This document shows positions 44,643 to 54,733 of a stretch of 64,000 nucleotides of DNA, in pieces. The notes under the pieces are model-generated. The model did not search any database. It was not told the DNA's origin and was given only the letters and a program-made list of their open reading frames with translations. Origin of the DNA: an endosymbiont of Lamellibrachia barhami. Its GTDB lineage: Bacteria; Pseudomonadota; Gammaproteobacteria; Chromatiales; Chromatiaceae. The position numbers and the translations under genes are program-made. The stretch covers positions 3,381,382 to 3,445,381 of the forward strand of contig NZ_JAAVSH020000001.1 of assembly GCF_011947365.2 (NCBI RefSeq), read 5' to 3'. The stretch's first letter is position 1; the number at the start of each line of letters is the position of its first letter.

Positions 44643-45923
44643 CTATGGCCGATCCCATTCACCGGTCAGCCGGTCGCCGGTATCTGTTAATCCTATGATG
44701 CGGATGTCGATAATCTTATTCTCCAACGGCGCATCAGCATGCGCATCGATAGCCACCCTCAGGTAGTTGGGGGTGTACCCGCCCCAGCCGTTTTCTCCGC
44801 TACCCTCCACCAGCACCGGCAGGGTACGGCCGATATAGGTCTCCAGGGTTTGCCGTTTCATCTCTTCTCCAAGCTGATGCAGGGCATCGCTGCGGACGCG
44901 TTTAAGATTCCGGCTGACTGGATTGGTGAGTTGAGCTGCTTTGGTGCCGTTACGCGCTGAGTAGGCGAAGATGTGCAGGTGGCCGAAGCCGATCCGCTGC
45001 ACATAGTCCAGCGTTTGCTGCCACTCTTTGTCGGTTTCACCGGGAAAACCGACGATGATATCGGTGGTAATGTTCAGATCCTCTACCCTGCTGCGAGCCA
45101 GCTCCACCAGCAGGGCATACTCATCGATTTTACAACGGCGGGCCATGCGGCGCAATACACTGTCGGAGCCACTCTGCAGCGGCAGATGCAGGTGTGGCAT
45201 AAAACGGGGATCGGTGAACAGATCCCAGAAGCTTTTCGGCAGATCCCAGGGCTCGACCGAGCCGATGCGCAGGCGGGGAATATCGGTTTCCGCCAGTATC
45301 TGGCGTATCAGGCTGGACAGATCGGAGTCCCTGTCGCTGCCATAACCCCCGATATGGACCCCGGTCAGGACTACCTCCTGAATGCCGTCATCATGCAGTT
45401 GGTTGATCTCTTCGATGATCTCCAATTGCGGACGGCTGCGCTCTTCACCTCTGGCCTGAGTCACGATGCAGAAGGTGCAGCGATAACGGCAGCCATCCTG
45501 TACCTTGATGAAGGCGCGTTGGCGGCCCCTAGCCAGCAGTCCGGTTGCCGCCGGCTCGGTGACGTTCTCCGGCATCACGTTCAGGTTCAGTTCCCGGCCG
45601 ACAATCTCGACCAGTCGTTCCTTGTCCTGGTTGCCGATAACCAGATCAACACCCTCCACCTGGGCCGTGGCAGTGGGGTCCAGAGAGGCGTAACAGCCGC
45701 TGACTACCAGCCTGGCGTTTGGATTGGCCCTATTGGCGCGGTTGAGTAGCTTGCGTGATTTCCGTACGGCTTCTTCAGTGACTGCACAGGTGTTCACTAC
45801 CAAGAGCTCCGCCTGTTCCGGACTGTTGGTCAACTGATGACCCAAGTCGACGAAGTCGCGTCTCCAGGTTTCCAGTTCCGCTTCGTTGAGGCGGCAGCCG
45901 AGGGTTTTCAGGTGAATTCTCAT
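44643..45923 (-). CDS. mtaB: tRNA (N6-threonylcarbamoyladenosine-37-C2)-methylthiotransferase
   Basis: MtaB is a radical-SAM enzyme that thiomethylates t6A37 of tRNAs. The start at 45923 (MRIHLKTLGCRLNEAELETW) gives the conserved N-terminal UPF0004 domain with cysteines in LGCRLN, VNTCAVTEEAVRKSR and VSGCYA. The radical-SAM cluster motif CRYRCTFC is present, followed by SRPQLEIIEEINQL, GVHIGGYG and a C-terminal TRAM domain. The MtaB subgroup is favoured over MiaB by KTLGCRLN and the overall length (426 residues). Confidence 0.93.
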   Translation of the reverse strand: MRIHLKTLGCRLNEAELETWRRDFVDLGHQLTNSPEQAELLVVNTCAVTEEAVRKSRKLLNRANRANPNARLVVSGCYASLDPTATAQVEGVDLVIGNQDKERLVEIVGRELNLNVMPENVTEPAATGLLARGRQRAFIKVQDGCRYRCTFCIVTQARGEERSRPQLEIIEEINQLHDDGIQEVVLTGVHIGGYGSDRDSDLSSLIRQILAETDIPRLRIGSVEPWDLPKSFWDLFTDPRFMPHLHLPLQSGSDSVLRRMARRCKIDEYALLVELARSRVEDLNITTDIIVGFPGETDKEWQQTLDYVQRIGFGHLHIFAYSARNGTKAAQLTNPVSRNLKRVRSDALHQLGEEMKRQTLETYIGRTLPVLVEGSGENGWGGYTPNYLRVAIDAHADAPLENKIIDIRIIGLTDTGDRLTGEWDRP

Positions 45924-46074
45924 AGGACAGATGGATGTTGAAAAGGGATGGGAAAGGTATATCGAGTGGTCGCTGGTTGCAAATTCATGTGCCGACATCT
46001 CCTGTCACGGGGTGTTTTTGTCGCTGTTTTTCGGCTAACCCACGAGAGTATCAGGGTTTTTTTACATGTCCGGC

Positions 46075-46101
46075 TAAAGAAGTGGGTGAATGGGCCGATA
46101 A
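46075..46101 (+). promoter_or_regulatory. FliA (sigma-28) type promoter of the chemoreceptor gene
   Basis: TAAA (46075-46078), a 15-nt spacer and GCCGATAA (46094-46101) match the sigma-28 consensus TAAA-N15-GCCGATAA exactly. Transcription would start about 120 nt before the MCP start codon. Chemoreceptor genes are classical members of this regulon, so the match is unlikely to be chance. It implies that the organism has flagellar genes. Confidence 0.85.
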
Positions 46102-46232
46102 GAGTAAGGGAGAGATGGAAGGGAACACAGTAAAAAAGGAGATTCCCATCGGCTCATGCGGTTATTTGGGTTTGGCGCCACTTTTCTTCAGTCGCAACTA
46201 TTGTCCGACAAATCTTTACCAAAAAAACGAAT

Positions 46233-48626
46233 ATGAAACTTTTTTTATCGAAAATCCAGATCAGCCACAAAATACTCTTTGGGTTTGCCGTTGTCCTGGG
46301 GATGCTGGCGATTACCTCAGGGTTGACCTTGTTCAGTCTTCAGAAGGTTCGACATGCCGTTTTCGAGGTGGTAGAAGAGCGGCAGCCCACGGCACTGCTG
46401 TCGGTGGAGCTGGCGACACAACTGCACAACGCATACGGTGCGCTGGGATTTTATCTGCTGAGCAAAGAACCAGGTCATCTCACTGTATTTGAACGAAAGA
46501 TGAACGCGGTTAGCCAAACGCTGCAAAACCTCAAATCCCTGCCATCCGTCTCCAGTGATCCCGCTGCGAAGGTGTTGGTGGAGGCGATTGCTGCTGAACT
46601 GGAAAACTCCTCCGTAGTGCAGAATGAGCTGTTGGCCGCCGCTGCGGACAATGAGAAGAACTTTCCCGGTATCGCTTATGCCAATCAATTCGTCAACCCC
46701 CTGAACCAGAGTTTGCTGCAGTTGGCGACACAGATGATCGATTCCGAGTTGGAGGCATCGCAGGATACAGAAGACACTTCCAGGTTGGAGCTGTTTTCCC
46801 TGATCAATGATCTCCGCTACAGCTGGTCCACCGTGATGGGCAGCATCCGGGGGTACCTGGCATTCCGCAACCAGGCGCAACTGGAGAATCTGGCGCTCTA
46901 TATGGAGAGGGCGGGAGAATTGATAGACAAGGTCTCAGCCTATGGTGAAGCACTCACCTTTGAGGAAGAGGAGGCGCTTGAACAGTTCATTACTGACTAT
47001 GCAGCCTTAGATCAAGCCCAGAAAAAGATGGTCGAGATCCATGGCAGCGACCGCTGGCGAACCGATGTGTGGCTGATCAAGAGTCAGCTAAGCCCGATCT
47101 TCAAGACCATCGAAGCCAAGGTGAATGACCTGGTCGAACGCCAGAAAACTGCGATACATGAGACCAGTAATGATCTGTTGGCCGAGGCGGAAAGCACCAA
47201 CCGACTGGTCCTTATCCTGCTGGTGAGCGGCCTGATAATCGGTTTGCTGATTGCGATTGTCATCAGCCGTATGGTCTCGGTGCCGCTACGTCATGCAGCA
47301 GGCATGATGGATGAAATCGCCAGTGGCGACAGTGATCTGACACGGCGAATGGTGTGCGGCGGCAGTGATGAGATTGGTCTCCTGACGAGCAGCTTCAACC
47401 GCTTCGTGGATAAGATTCAGGGTCTGGTACGAGAGACGGCAGAATCCACCAGCATGGTGATTGGCGGCGTGGTCGAAACGTCGGAGATTACGGCGGTGAT
47501 CAGCAGTGAGGTGATCGAACAGGAAGGCCGCACTCAGCAGGTCGCGACTGCGGTGCATCAGATGTCTATCTCCATCGGTGAGGTGGCGGATAGTGCACAA
47601 ACTGCCCGTGAGTCCGCACAGTCGGCGGATAGCGAAGCAGGACATGGTCGAGAGATCATGGAGGAGACTGTCTCCTCCATCAAGCGGTTAGCGAATGAGG
47701 TGGAAATGGCCGCCGATTCCATCCTGAAAGTAGAGGATGACAGTGCGGAGATCAGTCAGATTCTCGATGTCATCAAGTCGATTGCTGAACAGACCAACCT
47801 GTTGGCGCTCAACGCGGCAATCGAAGCGGCGAGGGCCGGTGAGCAGGGGCGTGGTTTCGCCGTGGTGGCGGATGAGGTCAGAGGGCTGGCGACGCGCACA
47901 CAACAATCCACTGTTGAGATCGAAGGTATGATCGTACGATTGCAGGCAGGTGCACGAGAGGCTGCCGCTGTGATGAAATCGGGTACGAAGACAGCAGAAC
48001 AGAATCTTGAGCAGGTGGAGCGGGCCAGGCACTCTCTGGTCTCCATCTCCGAGGCGGTCTCCACGATTAATTCCATGAATACTCAGATCGCCACTGCTGC
48101 TGAACAGCAGCATACGGTGGCGGATGAGATCAATAGAAATGTGGTTCTTATCAGTGACTCCAGTCGGGAAACGGCTGGCCATGCCCGCCAGACCAGAACA
48201 ATTATCAATGATTTGGGGAAGCGGGCGTCCGGGCTGCAGCAGGCGATCAGCCAGTTCAAAATATCCGGCGCTGTCACCATCGATTTCGAAGCGGCTAAAT
48301 CGGCCCATCTGGCCTGGAAGGCAAGATTGCAGGGTTTTCTTGATGGGCAAACATCTCTGAACCAAAACGAGGCAGTATCTCATCATGACTGCGTTCTTGG
48401 TAAGTGGTACGACTCGGAAGGCCTGTCCCGCTACGGCGAGATTCCTGAAATGCGTGAGTTGGAGGCACCCCATGCCGCGATGCATGAGCTGATCAAACAG
48501 ATCGTGCAGAAGAAAAATGCGGGTAGTGAGGCAGAGGCAGCACAGTTGCTCCGTCAGGTTGATCCACTTTCTCTGCGTATCATCTCCCTGCTCGATATCG
48601 TTGAAAGGAAAGTCGCCGCTAGCTGA
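46233..48626 (+). CDS. Methyl-accepting chemotaxis protein with C-terminal CZB domain
   Basis: This 797-residue chemoreceptor has membrane helices near residues 13-35 and 325-347. They enclose a long helical periplasmic sensor domain of about 290 residues. A HAMP domain follows, then the signalling domain with the highly conserved hairpin tip [20 protein letters not shown] and [13 protein letters not shown]. The C-terminal part is a chemoreceptor zinc-binding (CZB) domain with [29 protein letters not shown] (Cys720 and neighbouring His) and [11 protein letters not shown] domains bind zinc through His/Cys and in some species sense oxidants. A FliA-type promoter lies upstream. Confidence 0.94.
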   Translation: MKLFLSKIQISHKILFGFAVVLGMLAITSGLTLFSLQKVRHAVFEVVEERQPTALLSVELATQLHNAYGALGFYLLSKEPGHLTVFERKMNAVSQTLQNLKSLPSVSSDPAAKVLVEAIAAELENSSVVQNELLAAAADNEKNFPGIAYANQFVNPLNQSLLQLATQMIDSELEASQDTEDTSRLELFSLINDLRYSWSTVMGSIRGYLAFRNQAQLENLALYMERAGELIDKVSAYGEALTFEEEEALEQFITDYAALDQAQKKMVEIHGSDRWRTDVWLIKSQLSPIFKTIEAKVNDLVERQKTAIHETSNDLLAEAESTNRLVLILLVSGLIIGLLIAIVISRMVSVPLRHAAGMMDEIASGDSDLTRRMVCGGSDEIGLLTSSFNRFVDKIQGLVRETAESTSMVIGGVVETSEITAVISSEVIEQEGRTQQVATAVHQMSISIGEVADSAQTARESAQSADSEAGHGREIMEETVSSIKRLANEVEMAADSILKVEDDSAEISQILDVIKSIAEQTNLLALNAAIEAARAGEQGRGFAVVADEVRGLATRTQQSTVEIEGMIVRLQAGAREAAAVMKSGTKTAEQNLEQVERARHSLVSISEAVSTINSMNTQIATAAEQQHTVADEINRNVVLISDSSRETAGHARQTRTIINDLGKRASGLQQAISQFKISGAVTIDFEAAKSAHLAWKARLQGFLDGQTSLNQNEAVSHHDCVLGKWYDSEGLSRYGEIPEMRELEAPHAAMHELIKQIVQKKNAGSEAEAAQLLRQVDPLSLRIISLLDIVERKVAAS

Positions 48627-48683
48627 ATTGGGCAGCGGCGCAGGCTCACCCAATGAGTTCCCTGATCCGGTATAGTCTGGGTT

Positions 48684-50264
48684 ATGGAGACACTGTTACA
48701 ACTTCCCTCATGGCAGCAGGCCGCCCTGGCCATATCGTTGCTGTTGATATCCATGCTGTTCATGGTGCTGCGCTGGTTGTGGAAAATCCTGGAACATCAA
48801 CTGGTCCTGGCGCAGACGCAGGAGGGTCGCCATCGGCAGAGCGATGAACGCCTGCGGGAACAGGAGCGGGTGTTGCTGCGCGAACTCTCCCAGACCAGTC
48901 AGGATCTGGGAGATCGAATAGCCAAGGGCGCCATGGCCCAACAACGCTCACTGCATGTGCTGCAACAACAGATGTTGGAGCGTTCGGACAAGCTCTACCA
49001 AGGACTCGAACGCCGTTTCGGTGAGATGCAACAGACCTTGACTGGTGATGCGGGTCGTCTGCGTGTGGAACTGCTGGAACGTTTTGAACAGCTACAGACC
49101 ACCGTTGCCAGCAGCTTGCATGGGGGACGTTTGGCCCAGCATGAGAAACTGATGGAACTGAAAGAGGCGCTTTCTCAGTCGCTGGTCAGTCACCGCCAGG
49201 CATTTGATGAGCGTCAGCTGGATGCAATGAAGGCGCAGCAGGAGGCGCTGCACAATGGCATGACGGAGGTGCGCAAACAGGTGGGGGAGGCGCTGATCCA
49301 GCATGCGGACGATCTTGGTAAGCGGGTTCAGGCGCTGGCCGAAACTACCGACCAGCGGCTGAAAGAGATCAGTGGCCAGGTTGAAAAACGGCTCAACGAA
49401 GGTTTTGAGAAGACGACGGAGACCTTTTCCAAGGTGCTCATCCACCTGACGCGCATAGACGAGGCGCAGAAAAAGATCACCGAGCTTTCGAGCAATGTGG
49501 TCAGCCTGCAGGAGATCCTTTCAGATAAACGTTCCCGCGGTGCCTTCGGTGAGGTTCAGCTTAACGCCTTGGTGCGCAATGTGATGCCGGAGTCTGGATT
49601 TTCACTGCAACACACCCTGGGTAACGGCAAGCGGGCAGATTGTATGCTGTTTCTGCCTGATCCCACGGGCAATGTGGTGATCGATGCCAAGTTTCCGTTA
49701 GAGGCATACCAACGCATGCAGGATACCGCGCTGTCAGAAGCCGACCGCAATCAGGCAAAACGTCAGTTTCGTCAGGATATCCGCAAACATATCGATGACA
49801 TCGCCAGCAAATACATCATTGCAGGGGAGACCGCAGACGGTGCGGTGATGTTCATCCCGGCGGAGGCTGTGTTTGCCGAGATCCATGCCCACTTCCCCGA
49901 CTTGGTGGAGGATGCCTATCGCAAACGCGTCTGGCTGGTTTCACCCACCACCATGATGGCGGTACTGACCACCGCAAGGGCTGTATTGAAAGATGCCGCC
50001 ACCCGCGAACAGGTACACGTTATTCAGCGCCATCTACAGGCGCTTTCCAAAGATTTCGGCCGTTTTCAGGAACGTATGGACAAACTTGCTGTGCATATTG
50101 ATTTGGCAAATCGCGATGTCAACGATGTGAATATCTCGGCAAAAAAGATCAGCCGTCGCTTCCAGAAGATCGAAAAAGTGGAATTGGAAGAGGAGCAGGG
50201 ACCGGATCTGCCTGTTTTCAAAGAGTCACTGCCCGGTAACGGAACTGAATCGGAAACAGGCTGA
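48684..50264 (+). CDS. rmuC: DNA recombination protein RmuC
   Basis: RmuC is a nuclease-like protein that limits inversions at short repeats in E. coli. The 526-residue protein starts with a membrane helix (ALAISLLLISMLFMVLRWLW), then about 200 residues of coiled coil. The RmuC core follows (RGAFGEVQLNALVRNVMPES, ADCMLFLPDPTGNVVIDAKF, VMFIPAEAVFAEIHAHFPDL, VWLVSPTTMMAVLTTARAVL). The VIDAKFPLEAYQR stretch resembles the PD-(D/E)XK site. The length is normal. Confidence 0.93.
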   Translation: METLLQLPSWQQAALAISLLLISMLFMVLRWLWKILEHQLVLAQTQEGRHRQSDERLREQERVLLRELSQTSQDLGDRIAKGAMAQQRSLHVLQQQMLERSDKLYQGLERRFGEMQQTLTGDAGRLRVELLERFEQLQTTVASSLHGGRLAQHEKLMELKEALSQSLVSHRQAFDERQLDAMKAQQEALHNGMTEVRKQVGEALIQHADDLGKRVQALAETTDQRLKEISGQVEKRLNEGFEKTTETFSKVLIHLTRIDEAQKKITELSSNVVSLQEILSDKRSRGAFGEVQLNALVRNVMPESGFSLQHTLGNGKRADCMLFLPDPTGNVVIDAKFPLEAYQRMQDTALSEADRNQAKRQFRQDIRKHIDDIASKYIIAGETADGAVMFIPAEAVFAEIHAHFPDLVEDAYRKRVWLVSPTTMMAVLTTARAVLKDAATREQVHVIQRHLQALSKDFGRFQERMDKLAVHIDLANRDVNDVNISAKKISRRFQKIEKVELEEEQGPDLPVFKESLPGNGTESETG

Positions 50265-50278
50265 TGTTTTTAATCTGC

Positions 50279-50310
50279 TGTAGGCCCGATCAAGCTTGCG
50301 GATCGGACAA
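50279..50310. repeat. Single REP-like element downstream of rmuC
   Basis: The palindrome TGTAGGCCCGATCAAGCTTG with the following GCGGATCGGACAA belongs to the family described at 35.3 and 43.8 kb. It lies between the convergent ends of rmuC and the thioesterase gene. Confidence 0.75.
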
Positions 50311-50330
50311 TCCGTTGTAGATGCGGCCCT

Positions 50331-50690
50331 CTACTGCTGTGAAACAGGTGTTTTATCCCCAGCATCGTTCAGGCAGACAAAAGTGACGCTGGTGGAGAAG
50401 ACGGACGCCTCTGCCCCCGTCTCCAGATTGTCCGCGAAGACATCCACCTGATAATGGACGGAGGTGTTGCCGCTCCCCGTTCTTCTGACATCGAAGCGGA
50501 GGATAGTGCCCAATTTGATACTCTTTTTGAAAGCCAGGTTTTCCATGCCAATGGTGACGAATTTACACCCAGGATGCTCCAGACTGGCAGCAATCCAGGC
50601 GCACTCGTCGACCCACTTGAGCAGGTTGCCACCAAACAGGTAGCCGTAGTGGTTGAGGTGTTCAGGGAGAACGAGTTTATGGTTTTCCAT
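50331..50690 (-). CDS. Acyl-CoA thioesterase (hotdog fold, YciA-like)
   Basis: This small hotdog protein of 119 residues starts HKLVLPEHLNHYGYLFGGNL, typical for acyl-CoA hydrolases, with the catalytic-site region LLKWVDECAWIAASL (Asp as the expected active residue). FVTIGMENLAFKKSIKLGTI and YQVDVFADNLETGAEASVFS complete the fold. It probably cleaves acyl-CoA esters in the cytoplasm; chain-length specificity cannot be read. It lies 17 nt behind the decayed SnoaL-like gene. Confidence 0.88.
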   Translation of the reverse strand: MENHKLVLPEHLNHYGYLFGGNLLKWVDECAWIAASLEHPGCKFVTIGMENLAFKKSIKLGTILRFDVRRTGSGNTSVHYQVDVFADNLETGAEASVFSTSVTFVCLNDAGDKTPVSQQ

Positions 50691-50707
50691 GACGGCGAAA
50701 TAAACCG

Positions 50708-51133
50708 TTACCGCTGCATGGTGGGGGGAATAATTCCTTGTGCCGGTGGAGTCGGGCTGTTCTGGTGCATCAGAATACGCCAGCCATCCCCCCCACGGCG
50801 GTAGATATTGGTGGCGTAAACCGGCTGAGTTTCCGGAGCATCGGGAATTTTGACCATCTCTTTGATCAGATGGATGGCAATATCATCTGCTTTATCCAAA
50901 CTTAAATAAGTTTGACTTCCATGTCGAGCACTATCCCTGCTCAATATGTGTTCTCAGGTTTTACGTATCGCCTCCAGTCCTTCTGAGCAGGTGACAGTGG
51001 GCAGCAGACAGAGAACTCCCCATCAGATTCTCTCCCCAAAACGGCCACGCGGCTCTCCAGATCCATTTCATCGATGGCGTGTCATAGTAGGCGCGCCTCA
51101 GCGTCCTGGGGAGATTCAAAAATGGTTGCTCAT
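50708..51133 (-). pseudogene. Decayed SnoaL/NTF2-like (DUF4440-type) gene
   Basis: Read on the minus strand, fragments in different frames add up to a SnoaL-like protein. A start MSNHF lies at 51133. After a one-base shift in a T run come ESPQDAEARLL, a stop, then HAIDEMDLESRVAVLGRESD. Further shifted is TVTCSEGLEAIRKT with a stop, and then the C-terminal part KADDIAIHLIKEMVKIP and VYATNIYRRGGDGWRILMHQ. At least two frameshifts and two stops make a functional product impossible. The gene lies behind the thioesterase and in front of the truncated mutS, marking a zone of decay. Confidence 0.75.
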
Positions 51134-51390
51134 GCCGTCCCGCTTATCCTGATGTGGTTGTACATTTTCGGGCCATCATTTCAAAGGAGGATAGGCCGAT
51201 CTAATGACGGGATGGGCTTACTCAACGTCACTGTTTTCAAGGGTTCCGACACTGTATTTTTGGCCATCGCCTTTTCCCGGTATGTGTGGATCTATATATA
51301 AAATGATTGGCCCGACGGGTTCCTTTGTGAACGCGACCTGACTCCGCCAGCATTTTCGACCACTCCCTGTCGAACCAGCCCCAACACACT

Positions 51391-53094
51391 TTGGTGGGGA
51401 TCATGGATCGCACCGCCACACCGATGGGCAGCCGCATGCTGCGGCGCTGGATCAATCGACCCCTGCGGGATGCCGGCGCAGTCTCCGAGCGTCACGCCGC
51501 GATCGACGAATTACTCAACCAACGTGGCTTTCCCGCCCTGCAGGAGACGCTGCAGGGTATCGGCGACATCGAACGAATCCTCGCCAGGGTTGCACTGAAG
51601 AGCGCACGTCCGCGGGATCTCAGTGTGCTGCGGGACGCCCTTGGAACCCTGCCCGAGCTGCAGCAGCAGTTGACACCACTCACCTCGCCCCTGCCAGGGA
51701 TTCTGTCGGATAAGATCGGCAAACATCCAGAGGTTCACGACCTGCTGCAACGGGCCATCATCGAACAACCGCCGATGCTGATCCGCGATGGCGGTGTGCT
51801 GGCGGAAGGCTATGACGAGGAACTCGACCGACTGCGCAACCTGTCACAGAATGCCGACCAGTTTCTGCTCGACCTGGAGCAGCGGGAACGGCAGCGCACC
51901 GGCATCAACAACCTCAAGGTCAGCTACAACCGGGTACACGGCTACTACATCGAGATCAGCCGTCTTCAATCGGACAAGGCGCCGGAGGATTACGTCCGTC
52001 GCCAAACGCTGAAGTCAGCAGAACGTTTCATCACCCCGGAACTGAAGAAGTTCGAGGATCAGGTACTCAGTGCCAGAGAACGCTCACTGGCGCGGGAGAA
52101 GTCGCTCTACGCCAAACTGCTGGATCAACTGGCCGAGTACCTCCAACCCCTGCAAAACTGTGCTGAGGGCCTCGCCGCCCTGGATGTTCTCTGTAATCTG
52201 GCGGAACGGGCCGAGACCCTCGACCTGCGCCAACCGGAGCTGAACCGGGAACCTGGCCTTGAGATCCTGGATGGCCGCCACCCGGTCGTTGAGCAGGTCA
52301 GCAGCACGCCCTTCGTTGCCAACAACGTGCGCTTCGACGAGAAACGCCGCATCCTGATCATCACCGGTCCCAACATGGGCGGCAAATCGACCTACATGCG
52401 GCAGATCGCCATCATCACGCTGTTGGCCTATGCGGGGAGTTTCGTACCGGCAAAGGCGGCCAGCCTCGGTCCCATCGACCGCATCTTCTCCCGCATCGGC
52501 GCGTCGGACGACCTTGCCGGTGGACGTTCCACCTTTATGGTGGAGATGGAGGAGACCGCAAACATCCTGCACAACGCCTCCGAGCAGAGCCTGGTGTTGA
52601 TGGATGAGATCGGACGCGGCACCTCCACCTTCGACGGACTCTCCCTCGCCTGGGCCTGCGGCGTCGAGTTGGCGACACGCATCCGCGCCTTTACCCTCTT
52701 CGCCACCCACTACTTTGAACTGACCACCCTGCCCGATGAGTATCCCGGCATCGCCAACGTACATCTGGATGCGGTGGAACATGGCGACTCCATTGTCTTT
52801 CTGCACGCTGTGCGGGAGGGTCCCGCAAATCAGAGTTACGGCCTGCAGGTTGCCGCGCTGGCGGGGGTCCCCAAGGGCGTGATAAAACGTGCCCGGCAGC
52901 GATTACTGGAGCTGGAACAGGCAGCCCAGCAACACGCGGACCAACAACAGAACCAGCTGCCTCTGTTTGCAGCGGAACCCCAGGCGTCTCCCGCACTTGA
53001 TATGCTGCGCGAGATCGATCCCGATGATTTCTCACCCAGAGAGGCCCTGGAACAGCTCTATCTGCTGAAAAAGAAGCTGGAGCTACAGATATAG
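51391..53094 (+). pseudogene. mutS: DNA mismatch repair protein MutS, N-terminally truncated
   Basis: The 567-residue frame aligns only with the C-terminal two thirds of MutS (normally about 855 residues). Present are the lever/clamp region ([20 protein letters not shown], then [20 protein letters not shown]) and the ATPase domain. The latter has Walker [35 protein letters not shown], Walker [18 protein letters not shown] and the helix-turn-helix ([20 protein letters not shown]). Absent are the mismatch-binding domain with its FYE motif and the connector domain. Homology begins just upstream, near 51355, as [12 protein letters not shown]. The preceding 200 bp have no recognisable MutS sequence. 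An ATG at 51403 could be used but would make an incomplete protein. Confidence 0.9.
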
Positions 53095-53125
53095 AAAAAT
53101 CAAACCCCAATCAAGGAGTATCACA

Positions 53126-53335
53126 ATGAGTGACCATGTCTACAAAAAGATCGAAGTGGTGGGTTCTTCCACCAAAAGCAGCGACGCGGCAATCCGCAAT
53201 GCCATTAAACGCGCCGGTAAGTCAGTCCATAGTATGAACTGGTTCGAGGTAGTCGAGACCCGTGGCCATATCCAGGATGGCAAGGTGGCCCACTGGCAGG
53301 TAACCGTGAAGATCGGCTTTCGCCTGGACGACTGA
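53126..53335 (+). CDS. Dodecin family protein
   Basis: Dodecins are dodecameric flavin-binding or CoA-binding storage proteins. This 69-residue protein has the family pattern VYKKIEVVGSSTKSSDAAIR, NAIKRAGKSVHSMNWFEVVE and VAHWQVTVKIGFRLDD. The Trp in MNWFEV fits the flavin-stacking position. The ribosome site AAGGAG precedes the ATG at good spacing. It follows the mutS remnant by 31 nt. Confidence 0.93.
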   Translation: MSDHVYKKIEVVGSSTKSSDAAIRNAIKRAGKSVHSMNWFEVVETRGHIQDGKVAHWQVTVKIGFRLDD

Positions 53336-53654
53336 AAAGACCCTGACTTGTGTCCAGCAAGAAATACTGTTTTAACCACGAAGCACACCAAGGACACACG
53401 ACTGCATGGCAGAGATTGCCGCTGCACTCTTTCTGCATTTCCTCCATCCCTGGAGGTCAGATGCGGGATCGGGACCCGGCACTGGTTATCATTCTCGGAC
53501 TCTTCGCTTTCGCTACCCCTCTCTTTCACAACGTAAAGAGAGAGTAGCAGGCGATCTCGCCCCCTGTCGTTCTGCCCCACAAATGGTATAGTTTTTCTCC
53601 AACATCACCTGCTATCTATCCATTGACCCAATGACCAGGCCGGAAGGACGGAAA
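53336..53654. other. Intergenic region without a supported gene
   Basis: The 319-bp stretch between dodecin and the lipoprotein gene holds no convincing frame. Near 53371-53400 is ACCACGAAGCACACCAAGGA, a phrase I have seen as a dispersed repeat in other proteobacterial genomes, but it occurs only once here. Promoter elements for the lipoprotein gene are expected but were not identified with confidence. Confidence 0.4.
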
Positions 53655-54638
53655 ATGAACGGAACTATCTCCCAACCCAACGCCAATACCCTGTCTGACA
53701 GATATCGTTTTCAACGTAGCTTCCTCAACGTCATGGCACTTATCCTCTCCGGTCTGCTGCTGAGTGCCTGCGGCGCAGGCGCATCAAAGATCAAACTGAC
53801 AAATGGGCACATGGACAAACTCAGGCTCGCCTTTGTCGGGCGGGAGTTTGTTTTTCAAACGGATTGGCACTCCAAAATGGTTATTTACAAAGGCAAGCCG
53901 GTTCACTGGTATGCCACCCATTACAACCAATCCCCACATGATAAGAAAGAGCAGCAGAAGATCGGCAAGTTTCAGGCGCGTGGAGGAGACGTTGCCACCT
54001 TCACCGATGCCAGGCCGTGGACGTACCATGCACTGGCGCTCTATTTCAAAAATCAGCAAGGCAACAGAGGCATCCTCAGAATAAGCACCCCCAACAAAGA
54101 TTCTTGGGGTAGTGAATTCTATGAAGACATGACGAACCAGGTGGCCACCGTGGCCTGGGTCGAAGATCAGCTCACTAACGCAACCATCAAGTTCCTTGAT
54201 AAGACGGAAACGGATGCCGCTGAGATCCCTGCTGCGCTGCCGACACCACCGACCCAGCCGGAACTGACTCCCGTTGCGCCCGTCGCACCAGCCCCGGCAC
54301 AGATGGCTGAACCATCGATTTCCCGCCTCACCGTAACCGCAACACCATCCCGTGTCAGGCACGGAGAGGTCTTGAAACTGCAACTCGATTACACCATCGA
54401 CGCGGCCGACGGGGAGCCGGTGCAGGTAACCGAATCACGCAACCTGGTCTTCAACAGCAAGGCTCTGCCGGGTTATCCCAAAGAACGACAGGAAACCCGC
54501 AGTAGCGGGAAGCATGCGACCAGCTTCCGCCAGAAGATCCCGTCGCGGGCAACACCAGGTACCTATACTTACAAGGGTGAGGTCTGCATCCCCGCTGGTT
54601 GTAGCAGTCGACTGGTACGGTTCACTATCGAACCCTAA
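53655..54638 (+). CDS. Lipoprotein of unknown function with C-terminal Ig-like domain
   Basis: I do not recognise this protein of about 327 residues. A signal peptide with lipobox (LILSGLLLSACGAG) indicates membrane anchoring. Residues from about 45 to 170 form an unassigned domain (KLRLAFVGREFVFQTDWHSK, MVIYKGKPVHWYATHYNQSP, ARPWTYHALALYFKNQQGNR). A Pro/Ala-rich linker of about 35 residues follows, then a beta-rich domain of about 100 residues (LTVTATPSRVRHGEVLKLQL, GYPKERQETR, GTYTYKGEVCIPAGCSSRLV) with two cysteines. The start at 53655 has a GGAAGGACGG site; 53631 is an alternative. A decayed tandem copy follows. Convergent to it lies the giant secreted protein gene. Confidence 0.75.
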   Translation: MNGTISQPNANTLSDRYRFQRSFLNVMALILSGLLLSACGAGASKIKLTNGHMDKLRLAFVGREFVFQTDWHSKMVIYKGKPVHWYATHYNQSPHDKKEQQKIGKFQARGGDVATFTDARPWTYHALALYFKNQQGNRGILRISTPNKDSWGSEFYEDMTNQVATVAWVEDQLTNATIKFLDKTETDAAEIPAALPTPPTQPELTPVAPVAPAPAQMAEPSISRLTVTATPSRVRHGEVLKLQLDYTIDAADGEPVQVTESRNLVFNSKALPGYPKERQETRSSGKHATSFRQKIPSRATPGTYTYKGEVCIPAGCSSRLVRFTIEP

Positions 54639-54733
54639 GTGAGGCCGGTCAGCAACTGCGACCCTGCACCACTTGGGCATGCTGTCGCGCATCGCGCCTA
54701 TTTATCGGACCCAGCAGTATAAGAAGGCACGTC

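Noticed and set aside
53371-53400. CRISPR-like or dispersed repeat ACCACGAAGCACACCAAGGA
   Set aside because: It occurs only once in the window, so neither an array nor a repeat family can be shown here.
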